Shown piece by piece: positions 14,406-21,617 of a stretch of DNA of 29,962 nt. Within the stretch, counting starts at the first letter, position 1. Each line of letters opens with the position of its first letter. Under the pieces are notes generated by a model that was not told where the DNA came from, searched no databases, and was given only the letters and a program-made list of their open reading frames with translations. Position numbers and translations under genes: made by a program. This DNA is from an uncultured Bacilli bacterium (GTDB lineage Bacteria; Bacillota_I; Bacilli_A; RF39; UBA660): NCBI GenBank assembly GCA_934153655.1, contig CAKPFH010000011.1, positions 1 through 29,962 of the forward strand. The letters run 5' to 3'.

Positions 14406-14693
14406 ATGAAAAGAATTATAAATGAAATTGATCATGAAATAGAAAATATTAAGAAAATGGAATATATATTAAAACAATTAAAGCTTTGGTTTATGTGTAA
14501 AAAAAATTATATAAATCATTTACCTGAACATGAAATTGCTAATTTAGAAAAATTAATTTTAACAATTGATGCAGAAACTAAAAATAAATATCCTGATCTT
14601 ATGGGTCTTATTAATTATTACTTTAATCTAATAAAGGTTGGTAATTTTGATTTAGTTAAAATGTTAGATCAAGAAGAAAGTAAAATAAAATAA
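14406..14693 (+). CDS. Hypothetical small helical protein
   Basis: A 95-residue protein without recognisable family. It is charged and predicted almost wholly helical, with heptad-like spacing in residues 1-30 (IINEIDHEIENIKKMEYILKQL) suggesting a short coiled coil. It has no membrane helix. ATG 14406 is preceded by AGAGGT at a usual distance. Its stop (14691-14693) is immediately followed by the stop of the minus-strand lemA-like gene, so the two genes meet with no gap. Codon use is like the neighbours. A real gene is likely; its role is unknown. Confidence 0.6.
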   Translation: MKRIINEIDHEIENIKKMEYILKQLKLWFMCKKNYINHLPEHEIANLEKLILTIDAETKNKYPDLMGLINYYFNLIKVGNFDLVKMLDQEESKIK

Positions 14694-15242
14694 CTAGTTT
14701 AAATTAATTAATCTAGCTATTTCTTTTTTATCAAATTCTACTTTTTGATAATCTTCAAATTCAAAGAATTTAGTACAAATACTAGTAGGAGCACTATCTT
14801 TTAAACTATTATAAATAGTTATTTTGTTATTATAATACTCACTTGTAGCTTCTAAGTTTATTTCTAAATCATATAATTCTTTTTTTAATTTTAAGAAGTC
14901 TTGATTTTTTAACAACTCATCATAGTTATCAACATATTCATTTATTTCATCAGTTGTTTTGTCTAATAAACTTAATAATTCTTCTTGAGTACATTCTTTA
15001 GCATTAAAGCTTAAAAAATTATTAAAAGCATCTTCTTTTATACTTAAATTATCTTTAATAAATTTAGTTATTTCTTTATATAATTTGTATTTTTTTCTTA
15101 AGTAATCATTTATTTTTTCTTTTGCTATATCAAGAGGAATCATAGCTTCTTTTATTTTATTCTTGCTGATAATAACTATTATTATTAAAAATATTATTAG
15201 TAAAACAAAGATAGATATTCCAAGTATTATGAATTTATTCAT
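14694..15242 (-). CDS. LemA family protein
   Basis: A 182-residue membrane-anchored protein. One N-terminal helix (about 4-26) is followed by a long helical domain. The LemA hallmark is the C-terminal region: NYDELLKNQDFLKLKKELYDLE, then ATSEYYNNKITIYNSLKDSAPTSICTKFFEFEDYQKVEF. This matches the family pattern of L-x-x-N-x-x-F-x-x-L-Q-x-x-L, RYYN-x-x-V-x-x-YN and FP-x-x-x-x-x-x-x-F-x-F. LemA proteins have no settled biochemical role. The start at 15242 has AGGTGAT upstream and its own promoter. It lies 45 bases after gerQ on the same strand. Confidence 0.85.
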   Translation of the reverse strand: MNKFIILGISIFVLLIIFLIIIVIISKNKIKEAMIPLDIAKEKINDYLRKKYKLYKEITKFIKDNLSIKEDAFNNFLSFNAKECTQEELLSLLDKTTDEINEYVDNYDELLKNQDFLKLKKELYDLEINLEATSEYYNNKITIYNSLKDSAPTSICTKFFEFEDYQKVEFDKKEIARLINLN

Positions 15243-15257
15243 CTTATCACCTACTTT

Positions 15258-15286
15258 ATTATACTAAAAAAAATTATTATTTACAA
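15258..15286 (-). promoter_or_regulatory. Promoter of the lemA-like gene
   Basis: On the minus strand TTGTAA (15286-15281), 17-base spacer, TATAAT (15263-15258). It lies entirely in the gap between gerQ and the lemA-like gene. Confidence 0.65.
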
Positions 15287-15287
15287 C

Positions 15288-15614
15288 TTAAAAATTAACA
15301 GGTGATAAAAATTCTATATAATCAATGTAAATATTCCATAGCATATACCATTTGTTTTCATTATCTCTTATTAAAATAAAATCTTTACCCATTTCTTCAA
15401 TGGTTCCTTCAAATAATTTATCTCTCCATTCTACAGAATCATCAAATGACATATAAACTCGTATTCTTTTACCTTTATTTTTTGTAAGAACATTTTCAGC
15501 ATATAAAGCTTCATCTTGATTATCAATGATACCAGGCATATTACTTTGATTAGGTACAACTGTTTGTCTTGTTAAATAATCATCATTATAAGGATTATAA
15601 TTATATGTATTCAT
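15288..15614 (-). CDS. gerQ: Spore coat protein GerQ
   Basis: Spore-coat protein needed in Bacillus for normal germination through the cortex lytic enzyme CwlJ, and there cross-linked by the transglutaminase Tgl. This copy has 108 residues. The N-terminal 35 residues are Asn/Tyr-rich and disordered-looking. The core follows from about 38: AENVLTKNKGKRIRVYMSFDDSVEWRDKLFEGTIEEMGKDFILIRD, then a final WNIYIDYIEFL strand. It matches the GerQ pattern (ENILRLNKGK, TFE..EWN.K.F.G.IE..GRDHII, VYLDYVTF). It is shorter than the Bacillus protein because the N-terminal tail is reduced. TGGAGG precedes the start at 15614. It indicates an endospore-forming organism or recent descendant. Confidence 0.87.
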   Translation of the reverse strand: MNTYNYNPYNDDYLTRQTVVPNQSNMPGIIDNQDEALYAENVLTKNKGKRIRVYMSFDDSVEWRDKLFEGTIEEMGKDFILIRDNENKWYMLWNIYIDYIEFLSPVNF

Positions 15615-15665
15615 AAAAACCTCCAGTTAAATATATGTTAATATCTTTTAATTATGTAAATAATT

Positions 15666-15674
15666 TGTTATAAT
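15666..15674 (+). promoter_or_regulatory. Extended -10 promoter of pduL
   Basis: TGTTATAAT (15666-15674) is a perfect extended -10, five bases before the AGGAGG of the gene's ribosome binding site. No good -35 is seen at 17 bases (TTTTAA). Confidence 0.45.
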
Positions 15675-15690
15675 ATTTCAGGAGGCTATA

Positions 15691-16248
15691 ATGGAAATAA
15701 GTGTTGGAATAAGTAATCATCATGTACATTTAACTAAAGAAGATTTAGATATTTTATTTGGAACTAAATTAGAAGTTAGAAATGAATTAAAACAACCTGG
15801 TCAATTTGCAAGTAATCAAGTAGTTACAATTGTAGGACCTAAAGGAGAACTTAAAAATTTAAGAGTTTTAGGTCCAGTTAGAAAGTATACTCAAGTAGAA
15901 GTTAGTAAAACTGATTGTTATAAATTAGGAATAGATGCTCCTATTCGTGATTCTGGTGATTTAGAAGGAGCTAGTGTTTTAAAAATAATAGGTCCTAAAG
16001 GAGAGATTGAAAAACCATGTGGTATAATTGCAACAAGACATATTCATTTAACTTTAGAAATGAAAAAAGAAAAAGGTTTAGAAAATTTAAATGAAGTAAG
16101 TGTTAAAATACCAGGTCCAAAAGGAGGAATACTTAATCATGTTCATCTAAAAGTATCAAATGAAGCTTATTTTGAAATGCATTTAGATACCGATGATGGT
16201 AATGCTTTTCTTTTAAAAAATGATGATATAGTAGAAATTATTAAATAA
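15691..16248 (+). CDS. pduL: Phosphate acyltransferase, PduL family
   Basis: Swaps CoA and phosphate on acetyl or propionyl groups (acyl-CoA + Pi to acyl-phosphate), giving ATP via acetate kinase; 185 residues. Two beta-barrel halves are visible. The first begins with ISNHHVHLTKEDLDILFG, with metal-binding His residues near 10-13. A LGPVRKYTQVEVSKTDCYKLG segment, then RDSGDLEGA, and RHIHLT supply the zinc and CoA contacts. The end of the protein has NHVHLKVSNEAY. There is no N-terminal encapsulation helix: the protein begins straight with VGISNHHVHL. No microcompartment shell genes are nearby. It is therefore most likely a housekeeping phosphotransacetylase. It meets the PBP gene tail to tail with zero bases between. 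Confidence 0.93.
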   Translation: MEISVGISNHHVHLTKEDLDILFGTKLEVRNELKQPGQFASNQVVTIVGPKGELKNLRVLGPVRKYTQVEVSKTDCYKLGIDAPIRDSGDLEGASVLKIIGPKGEIEKPCGIIATRHIHLTLEMKKEKGLENLNEVSVKIPGPKGGILNHVHLKVSNEAYFEMHLDTDDGNAFLLKNDDIVEIIK

Positions 16249-18210
16249 TTACCTACTTATCTCTTCTTGATCAAATTCTTTAAATACTTGACTTGTATAA
16301 TTAGGTTCTGTACCTTTTATATAGTAAAGTATTTTTTTATTTTTAGATTCATCAGTTGCTAAAGTTCCTGTTATAGGATCAGTTATTACTCCAACAACAT
16401 TACTAGGTAATTCATACCAATTATCTTCTTTATCTTTTAAATAAGTTTCAACAGCATTTGCAAATATTTTTTTAGAATATTTAAAATCACTGTTTTCTAG
16501 TTTTTTATTATCATCATACCCTATCCATATTAAAGCTGCAACATCTTTATTAAAACCAACAATCCAGTTATCAGTATCAGTTGAACCAGATTTAATACCA
16601 TAACTTTTAGTTAAAAGTTTTGAAATAGAAATATTAGTTGGATAGGTATAATCTATCATATTATAGTCATATGTTCCTTTTAATAAGTCATTTAAAATAT
16701 AAGTAGTACTTTTATTTAAAACTATTTCACTTGTATCTTTATGTTCGTAAATAACACTTCCTTTTAAATCAGTTATTTTTCTAATAAAAAAAGGTTCATG
16801 TTTTACTCCATTACTAGCTAAAGTAGCATAAGCATTTAAAATTTCTAAATGTGTTAATTCAACTGTTCCAAGTGGTAAGGAAGCAATGGGCTCTAGTTTA
16901 GTTTTAATCCCTACCCTTTTAGCTATGTCAACTAAAGTTTTCTCTCCTAAGAATAAATGTGTTTTAATCGCATAAATATTGTCGGAAAAAGCGATGGCTG
17001 AAGCCATACTTATACCTTTATTAGCATATAAACTATTAAAATTTTTAGGTTTATAGACATTATTAGTTCCTAAAACAAAACTTGTTTCTTGGGATAAAAA
17101 AGAAGTACTTGCTGTAAAACCATTTTCAAGAGCTGCATAATATAAAAAAGGTTTCATTAAAGATCCTACTTGTCTTTTAGAAGAGATAGCTCTATTAAAC
17201 TCAGATTTATTATAATCTCTTCCTCCTACAAGACCAATTACTCCCCCATCATTTGGGTTAATCATAATGCCACTTACTTCAATATTATCATTATCAGTTA
17301 TTTCTTTATTAATGCTATTTTCTAAAGAAGTTTGAGCTGTCATATTTAAATTAGTATAAATTTTTATACCTCCATTTTGTAAATAAGATTCAATATTATT
17401 AATAGTTTTCAATTCTTTTAAAACAGCATCTTGATAATACATAATAGTGTTTAAATTAATATTATCTTTTTTACCATAATAAACTAATTCTTCTTTAATT
17501 GCATCATTATATTCTTTTTCACTAATTATTTTTTCATTTAACATTTTTTTTAAAATATTTATTTGTCTTTTTTTAGCAATTTCTTTATTTACTAAAGGTG
17601 AATAATTAGAAGGTGATTTAGGAATACCTACTAACATAGAAGCTTCAGCTAAAGTTAAATTATTAGCAGATTTATTAAAATAAAAATTACTAGCATTTTC
17701 AATTCCATACATACCATGACCATAATTAATACAATTTAAATAACTTTCAAGTATTTTATCTTTATCATAATGAGTTTCTATTTGAATAGTATACCATACT
17801 TCATTTAATTTTCTTTCCCAGGTTTTATCAAAATCTAAATATAAATTCTTAGCTAATTGTTGAGTTATTGTACTTGCTCCTTGTTTATAATCTTTACTAA
17901 TTAAATTAACATACATAGCTTTAACTATTCTTAAAACATTAAAACCATGATGATTATAAAAATCTTTATCTTCTATTAAAATAGTAGATTTTTTTATATA
18001 ATCACTTATTTCATTTAAATTAACCCATTTACTAGTACCATTTCCTTTAAAATATAATTCATTATTAATATCATATAAATAATAACTACCTACTTTATTT
18101 ATATCTAATTTAGGTCTTGATTTAGCATATAAATATATACCAGTTATACTAAAAATACTTAAAAAAATTATTATTATTAATAACTTTAAACTCTTTTTTA
18201 AAAACCTCAT
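16249..18210 (-). CDS. Class A penicillin-binding protein (transglycosylase/transpeptidase)
   Basis: Bifunctional enzyme that polymerises and cross-links peptidoglycan outside the membrane; 653 residues. One signal-anchor helix (about 9-29) leads the GT51 domain: Glu80 in ILIEDKDFYNHHGF is the catalytic Glu, and GASTITQQLAKNLYL (111-125) and RKLNEVW are diagnostic. The transpeptidase has Ser350 and Lys353 (SLMK), Ser409-Asp410-Asn411 (SDN) and Lys540-Ser541-Gly542 (KSG, in place of the common KTG). I chose ATG 18210 with AGGTGA upstream. A frame from 18261 adds 17 residues without a site. The short tail after about 625 lacks PASTA or FN3 domains. Confidence 0.95.
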   Translation of the reverse strand: MRFLKKSLKLLIIIIFLSIFSITGIYLYAKSRPKLDINKVGSYYLYDINNELYFKGNGTSKWVNLNEISDYIKKSTILIEDKDFYNHHGFNVLRIVKAMYVNLISKDYKQGASTITQQLAKNLYLDFDKTWERKLNEVWYTIQIETHYDKDKILESYLNCINYGHGMYGIENASNFYFNKSANNLTLAEASMLVGIPKSPSNYSPLVNKEIAKKRQINILKKMLNEKIISEKEYNDAIKEELVYYGKKDNINLNTIMYYQDAVLKELKTINNIESYLQNGGIKIYTNLNMTAQTSLENSINKEITDNDNIEVSGIMINPNDGGVIGLVGGRDYNKSEFNRAISSKRQVGSLMKPFLYYAALENGFTASTSFLSQETSFVLGTNNVYKPKNFNSLYANKGISMASAIAFSDNIYAIKTHLFLGEKTLVDIAKRVGIKTKLEPIASLPLGTVELTHLEILNAYATLASNGVKHEPFFIRKITDLKGSVIYEHKDTSEIVLNKSTTYILNDLLKGTYDYNMIDYTYPTNISISKLLTKSYGIKSGSTDTDNWIVGFNKDVAALIWIGYDDNKKLENSDFKYSKKIFANAVETYLKDKEDNWYELPSNVVGVITDPITGTLATDESKNKKILYYIKGTEPNYTSQVFKEFDQEEISR

Positions 18211-18274
18211 ATTTTCACCTATTTTTATTATCTTCAAAAAAATATAAAAATATGTGTTCAAATTCTAACTTTTA

Positions 18275-18283
18275 TGATATAAT
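18275..18283 (+). promoter_or_regulatory. Extended -10 promoter of the rpoE-prfA-prmC operon
   Basis: TGATATAAT (18275-18283) is a good extended -10. The -35 region is poor (TTCAAA at 18257-18262 is too close). Start of transcription near 18290. Confidence 0.45.
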
Positions 18284-18318
18284 GCATGTCGATATGTGTT
18301 ATTACATGTTGGTGATGT

Positions 18319-18657
18319 ATGGGAAAAGTTAATTTAAAGATAAAATATTGTTTAGAAAATAAAGATTATGAATACAATATAAAAGGAATTTATTATAATA
18401 ATATTTTAAAATACTATGATAATTCTAAAATGATTTTAGATTATGAACATAATATTTTAACAAGAATAGCTAATAATGAAGAAATAAGTTTTAATTTTTT
18501 AACTAAGACTTGTATAATAACTGATAATAAAACTAAAAGAAAAATTAATTTTGATATAGAAGTTTTAGATCTTAAAAATTATGATAATTATTTTTTAGTT
18601 ATTTATAAAATAGATAATAATTTATATAAAATAGAAATAACAAAGGAGAGTTTATGA
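18319..18657 (+). CDS. Hypothetical protein, possibly a DUF1934-like beta-barrel
   Basis: A 112-residue, beta-rich protein: KVNLKIKYCLENKDYEYNIKGIYY, then ILKYYDNSKMILDYEHNILTRI, CIITDNKTKRKINFDIEVL and NLYKIEITKES form regular strands. The strand order and length recall the DUF1934 (YwiB-like) barrel that occurs near rpoE in some Bacillota, but I cannot confirm it from residues. GGTGAT precedes ATG 18319. The stop overlaps the rpoE start (ATGA), so it is co-translated with rpoE. No membrane helix or catalytic motif is seen. Confidence 0.65.
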   Translation: MGKVNLKIKYCLENKDYEYNIKGIYYNNILKYYDNSKMILDYEHNILTRIANNEEISFNFLTKTCIITDNKTKRKINFDIEVLDLKNYDNYFLVIYKIDNNLYKIEITKESL

Positions 18658-19091
18658 AAGATTTAAAAAAAGAAGATGTTTTAGGTTTATCTTATAAAGA
18701 TATAACTAATTTAATACTTGAAAAAGAGAAAAAAGGAATTAATACTTTAGATTTATTTACAAGAATTGTTAATTTATTAGAATTACCATCTAGTACTATT
18801 GAAAATAAGATAGGTGATTATTATACTTCTTTAACTACAGATAAAAGATTTATTTTAGTAGATGGTTTATGGGATTTAAGAAAAAGACATACATCTGATA
18901 AAATAATTGTTGATTCTATGGAAGATGATGATGTTGATGAAACTACTAATGTTGAAGAGGATGATATTAATAATTATGATGAATATGATGATACTGAAGA
19001 TGATATGACTGTTGATGATGATGAGTATGAACCTGATAATGATGATGATTTAGCTGATTTAGTTGTACTTGATGAAGAAGATTTAAATTAA
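18654..19091 (+). CDS. rpoE: RNA polymerase delta subunit RpoE
   Basis: Accessory subunit of Gram-positive RNA polymerase that aids recycling and promoter selectivity; 145 residues. The first 75 residues form the HARE-HTH domain (VLGLSYKDITNLILEKEKKGINTLDLFTRIVNLLEL, then LTTDKRFILVDGLWDLRKR). The rest is an almost purely Asp/Glu tail (about 84-145), typical for the family. GGAGAG in the end of the upstream gene serves as its site, and the ATGA overlap couples the two. The tail length and composition are normal and not a repeat artefact. Confidence 0.93.
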   Translation: MKDLKKEDVLGLSYKDITNLILEKEKKGINTLDLFTRIVNLLELPSSTIENKIGDYYTSLTTDKRFILVDGLWDLRKRHTSDKIIVDSMEDDDVDETTNVEEDDINNYDEYDDTEDDMTVDDDEYEPDNDDDLADLVVLDEEDLN

Positions 19092-19102
19092 AAAGGTGAT
19101 TT

Positions 19103-20158
19103 ATGATAGAAAGATTAGAATTAATTGTAAAAAGGCATGATGAAATTCAAGAAGAATTAATAAAACCAGAGATAATATCTGATATTAAAAAGTCTAAAGA
19201 GTTATCAATTGAACTTTCTACAATGGAAGATGTTGTTAATTGTTATCTTAAATATAAGAAAGTATTAAGTGATTTAGAAGAAGCTAAGGAAATGCTTAAT
19301 GATAGTGAATTAAGAGAATATGCGTCTGAAGAAATTACTAAACTTGAAAAAGAAAAAGAAGATTTAGAACATGAACTTGAGATTTTATTAATACCAAAAG
19401 ATAAAAATGATTTAAAAAATGTTATTATGGAAATTCGAGGAGCTGCTGGAGGAGATGAAGGTAATATATTTGCTGGAGATTTATTCAGGATGTATGAAAG
19501 ATATTGCCAAAAAGTAGGTTTTCAAATTGAAGTATTAAATGCTATGGAAGGTACAAGTGGTGGGTACACTTTAATTGAGTTTATGGTTAAAGGTAAAAAT
19601 GTTTATTCTAAACTTAAATATGAAAGTGGATCGCATAGAGTTCAAAGAGTTCCAGTAACTGAAGCAAATGGAAGAATTCAAACCTCAACTGCTACCGTTT
19701 TAGTTATGCCAGAAGCTGATGATGTTGAAATCGAGATTAAAGAAAGTGATATCAAGGTTGATATTTATAGAAGTAGTGGAGCTGGTGGACAACACGTAAA
19801 TACTACTGATAGTGCTGTTCGTATGACGCATATTCCAACTGGAATAGTTGTAACTTGTCAAAATCAAAGAAGTCAAATTCAAAACAGAGAAAAAGCTTTA
19901 CAAATTTTAAAAAGTCGTATTTACGAAGAAGAAATGGCTAAAGCTGAAGCAGCAGATGGAGCAATTCGTAAAAGTAAAATAGGAACTGGAGATAGATCAG
20001 AAAAAATAAGAACTTATAATTACCCACAAAATCGGGTAACTGATCATAGAATAGGGTTCACAACAAAAAATTTAGATCGCGTAATGGAAGGCGATTTAGA
20101 TGAAATAATTGAAGCTTTAATCTCTGAAGATCAAAAAAGAAAATTAGCAGGTGAATAA
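19103..20158 (+). CDS. prfA: Peptide chain release factor 1
   Basis: Recognises UAA and UAG and triggers peptide release; 351 residues, standard. Codon recognition uses the PVT motif in RVPVTEANGRIQTS, which is the RF1 form (RF2 would have SPF). GGQ is at 228-230 in GAGGQHVN, with Gln230 the target of PrmC methylation. The C-terminal TYNYPQNRVTDHR is intact. AAAGGTGAT precedes ATG 19103. It overlaps prmC by one base (TAATG), the usual operon with its own methylase. Confidence 0.98.
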   Translation: MIERLELIVKRHDEIQEELIKPEIISDIKKSKELSIELSTMEDVVNCYLKYKKVLSDLEEAKEMLNDSELREYASEEITKLEKEKEDLEHELEILLIPKDKNDLKNVIMEIRGAAGGDEGNIFAGDLFRMYERYCQKVGFQIEVLNAMEGTSGGYTLIEFMVKGKNVYSKLKYESGSHRVQRVPVTEANGRIQTSTATVLVMPEADDVEIEIKESDIKVDIYRSSGAGGQHVNTTDSAVRMTHIPTGIVVTCQNQRSQIQNREKALQILKSRIYEEEMAKAEAADGAIRKSKIGTGDRSEKIRTYNYPQNRVTDHRIGFTTKNLDRVMEGDLDEIIEALISEDQKRKLAGE

Positions 20159-20988
20159 TGAAAGTTTCAGAAATACTAAACTTAGCTTATCAAGATATAC
20201 ATAAAGATGAAGCTAAATTAGTACTTGCTACTTTACTTAATAAAAATCCTTTAGAATTAATCCTTGATTTAGATTATCAAGTACCAGCTGATATTAAAAC
20301 TAAATATTTAGAATGTGTTAAAAATATAAAAAACGGTATACCTATTCAATATGCTCTTAATTCAACTAACTTTTTTGGCTTTGATTTCTATGTTGATAAA
20401 AGAGTATTAATACCTAGATTTGAAACGGAAGAATTAGTTTATAATACTAATATTTACTTACAAAAATATTTTCAAAATCCAAGTATTTTAGATCTTGGGT
20501 GTGGCTCTGGTTGTATTGGTTTAACTTTGAAAAAACTAGATGAAACCAGGAAAATTACTTTATTAGATATAAGTTTAGATGCACTTGATGTTGCAAGAAA
20601 AAATAGTAACAATTTAGGAGTAGACGTTAATTTCTTACAAAGTGATGTATTAAGTCAAGTTAAAGATAAATATGATGTAATAATATCTAATCCACCTTAT
20701 ATTAGTTATCAAGATGATGTTTCTAAAATAGTTTTAGAAAATGAACCAAGTCTTGCCTTATATGCTAAAGATGATGGGTTAGAATACTATGACAAAATAT
20801 TAAGTAATTGTAAAAATTACTTAAATGATAAATTTTTAATTGCTTTTGAAATAGGTGCTAGTCAAAAAGATAAAGTTGTAGCTTTAATTAATAAATATTT
20901 ATCTGATGTTAAAATTATTTGTAAAAAAGATATGTCTGAAAGAGATAGAATGATATTTATTTTTAAAAATATTAATGTAAATGAATAA
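20158..20988 (+). CDS. prmC: Release factor glutamine methyltransferase PrmC
   Basis: Methylates the GGQ glutamine of release factors using S-adenosylmethionine; 276 residues. An N-terminal helical domain (1-80) ends in GIPIQYALNSTNFFGFDFYVDKRVLIPRFETEELV. The Rossmann domain has LDLGCGSGCIGL, with AdoMet glycines, and the NPPY catalytic tetrad in ISNPPYISY. The final part carries DLSERDR-like sequence (KDMSERDRMIF). It starts one base inside prfA. A terminator follows within 12 bases of the stop. Confidence 0.95.
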   Translation: MKVSEILNLAYQDIHKDEAKLVLATLLNKNPLELILDLDYQVPADIKTKYLECVKNIKNGIPIQYALNSTNFFGFDFYVDKRVLIPRFETEELVYNTNIYLQKYFQNPSILDLGCGSGCIGLTLKKLDETRKITLLDISLDALDVARKNSNNLGVDVNFLQSDVLSQVKDKYDVIISNPPYISYQDDVSKIVLENEPSLALYAKDDGLEYYDKILSNCKNYLNDKFLIAFEIGASQKDKVVALINKYLSDVKIICKKDMSERDRMIFIFKNINVNE

Positions 20989-20998
20989 ATTTATTTAA

Positions 20999-21029
20999 AT
21001 CATCCATTATGTTTATGGGTGATTTTTTT
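20999..21029 (+). terminator. Terminator after prmC, overlapping the spoIIR translation start
   Basis: ATCATCCAT (20999-21007) pairs with ATGGGTGAT (21015-21023; one wobble), loop of seven, then a run of T to 21029. The right arm contains GGGTGA, the best ribosome binding site for spoIIR, and the T-run contains its TTG start. Confidence 0.85.
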
Positions 21030-21519
21030 GAAGAAAACAATAGTTTTAGTTATGTTAGCTTTACTAGTTTTAATTCTTTGTAAAAATAAACAAGAAACAA
21101 TAACAATTCCAAATAATTCTATTAGAATAAGAATAATTGCTAATAGTAATTCCCAAAGTGATATTTTAGAAAAATTAAAAATAAAAAATGAGGTTGAAAA
21201 ACAAATTTATAAATTATTAAGTGGCGTTAAAGATATTAAGGAAGCTAGAAATATTATTGAGTTAAATAAAGATAAATTAAATATAAGTGTTGAAAATAAT
21301 ATTTCATATGGTTATAATTATTTTCCAAGAAAAGTATATAAAAATATTATATATGAAAGTGGTATATATGAATCTCTTGTTATAACTTTAGGAAGTGGTA
21401 ATGGTGATAATTTTTGGTGTGTTTTGTTTCCTCCTTTATGTTTATTAGAAGAAAATGATACAACTAGTGATGTTGAATATAGTTTTTTTGTTAAAGAACT
21501 TTTAAATAAATATAAATAA
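21028..21519 (+). CDS. spoIIR: Stage II sporulation protein R
   Basis: Forespore-made signalling protein which, in Bacillus, crosses to the intermembrane space and triggers SpoIIGA processing of pro-sigma E in the mother cell. This copy is 163 residues from TTG 21028. An N-terminal hydrophobic helix (about 4-18) acts as signal or anchor. The family signature is IRIRIIANSNSQSDILEKLKIKNEV early on, and LGSGNGDNFWCVLFPPLCLLE near the end, with both Cys in the CVLFPPLC block. I prefer TTG 21028, spaced five bases from GGGTGA (21017-21022). GTG 21019 would add three residues but lacks a site. The open reading is complete, so the pathway for mother-cell sigma activation is probably present. Confidence 0.92.
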   Translation: MKKTIVLVMLALLVLILCKNKQETITIPNNSIRIRIIANSNSQSDILEKLKIKNEVEKQIYKLLSGVKDIKEARNIIELNKDKLNISVENNISYGYNYFPRKVYKNIIYESGIYESLVITLGSGNGDNFWCVLFPPLCLLEENDTTSDVEYSFFVKELLNKYK

Positions 21520-21562
21520 GTGTATTTTAAAGACAATTTAAAGGTATTTTTAGTATCGTTAT

Positions 21563-21591
21563 TTGACATTTTTTAACTAATTTGGTATAAT
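21563..21591 (+). promoter_or_regulatory. Strong promoter of the 426-residue membrane protein gene
   Basis: TTGACA (21563-21568), exactly 17 bases, TATAAT (21586-21591), with TGG before the -10. Both hexamers match consensus fully. Confidence 0.92.
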
Positions 21592-21617
21592 GTGCTTGTA
21601 TTTATGGAGGGGATTAT

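Noticed and set aside
15630..15657. A sigma-K-like promoter (ACA, 17 bases, CATATATT on the minus strand) for gerQ
   Set aside because: The start of transcription would fall inside the ribosome binding site of gerQ, and such short AT-rich motifs are common here by chance.
15691..16248. Bacterial microcompartment locus inferred from PduL
   Set aside because: No shell, aldehyde dehydrogenase or diol dehydratase genes are nearby and the protein has no encapsulation peptide.
19700..19882. 60-codon minus-strand frame inside prfA
   Set aside because: It is opposite the conserved GGQ region of RF1 and has no supporting signals.
21318..21569. 83-codon minus-strand frame opposite spoIIR
   Set aside because: spoIIR on the plus strand has family signatures; the antisense frame has none and no ribosome binding site.
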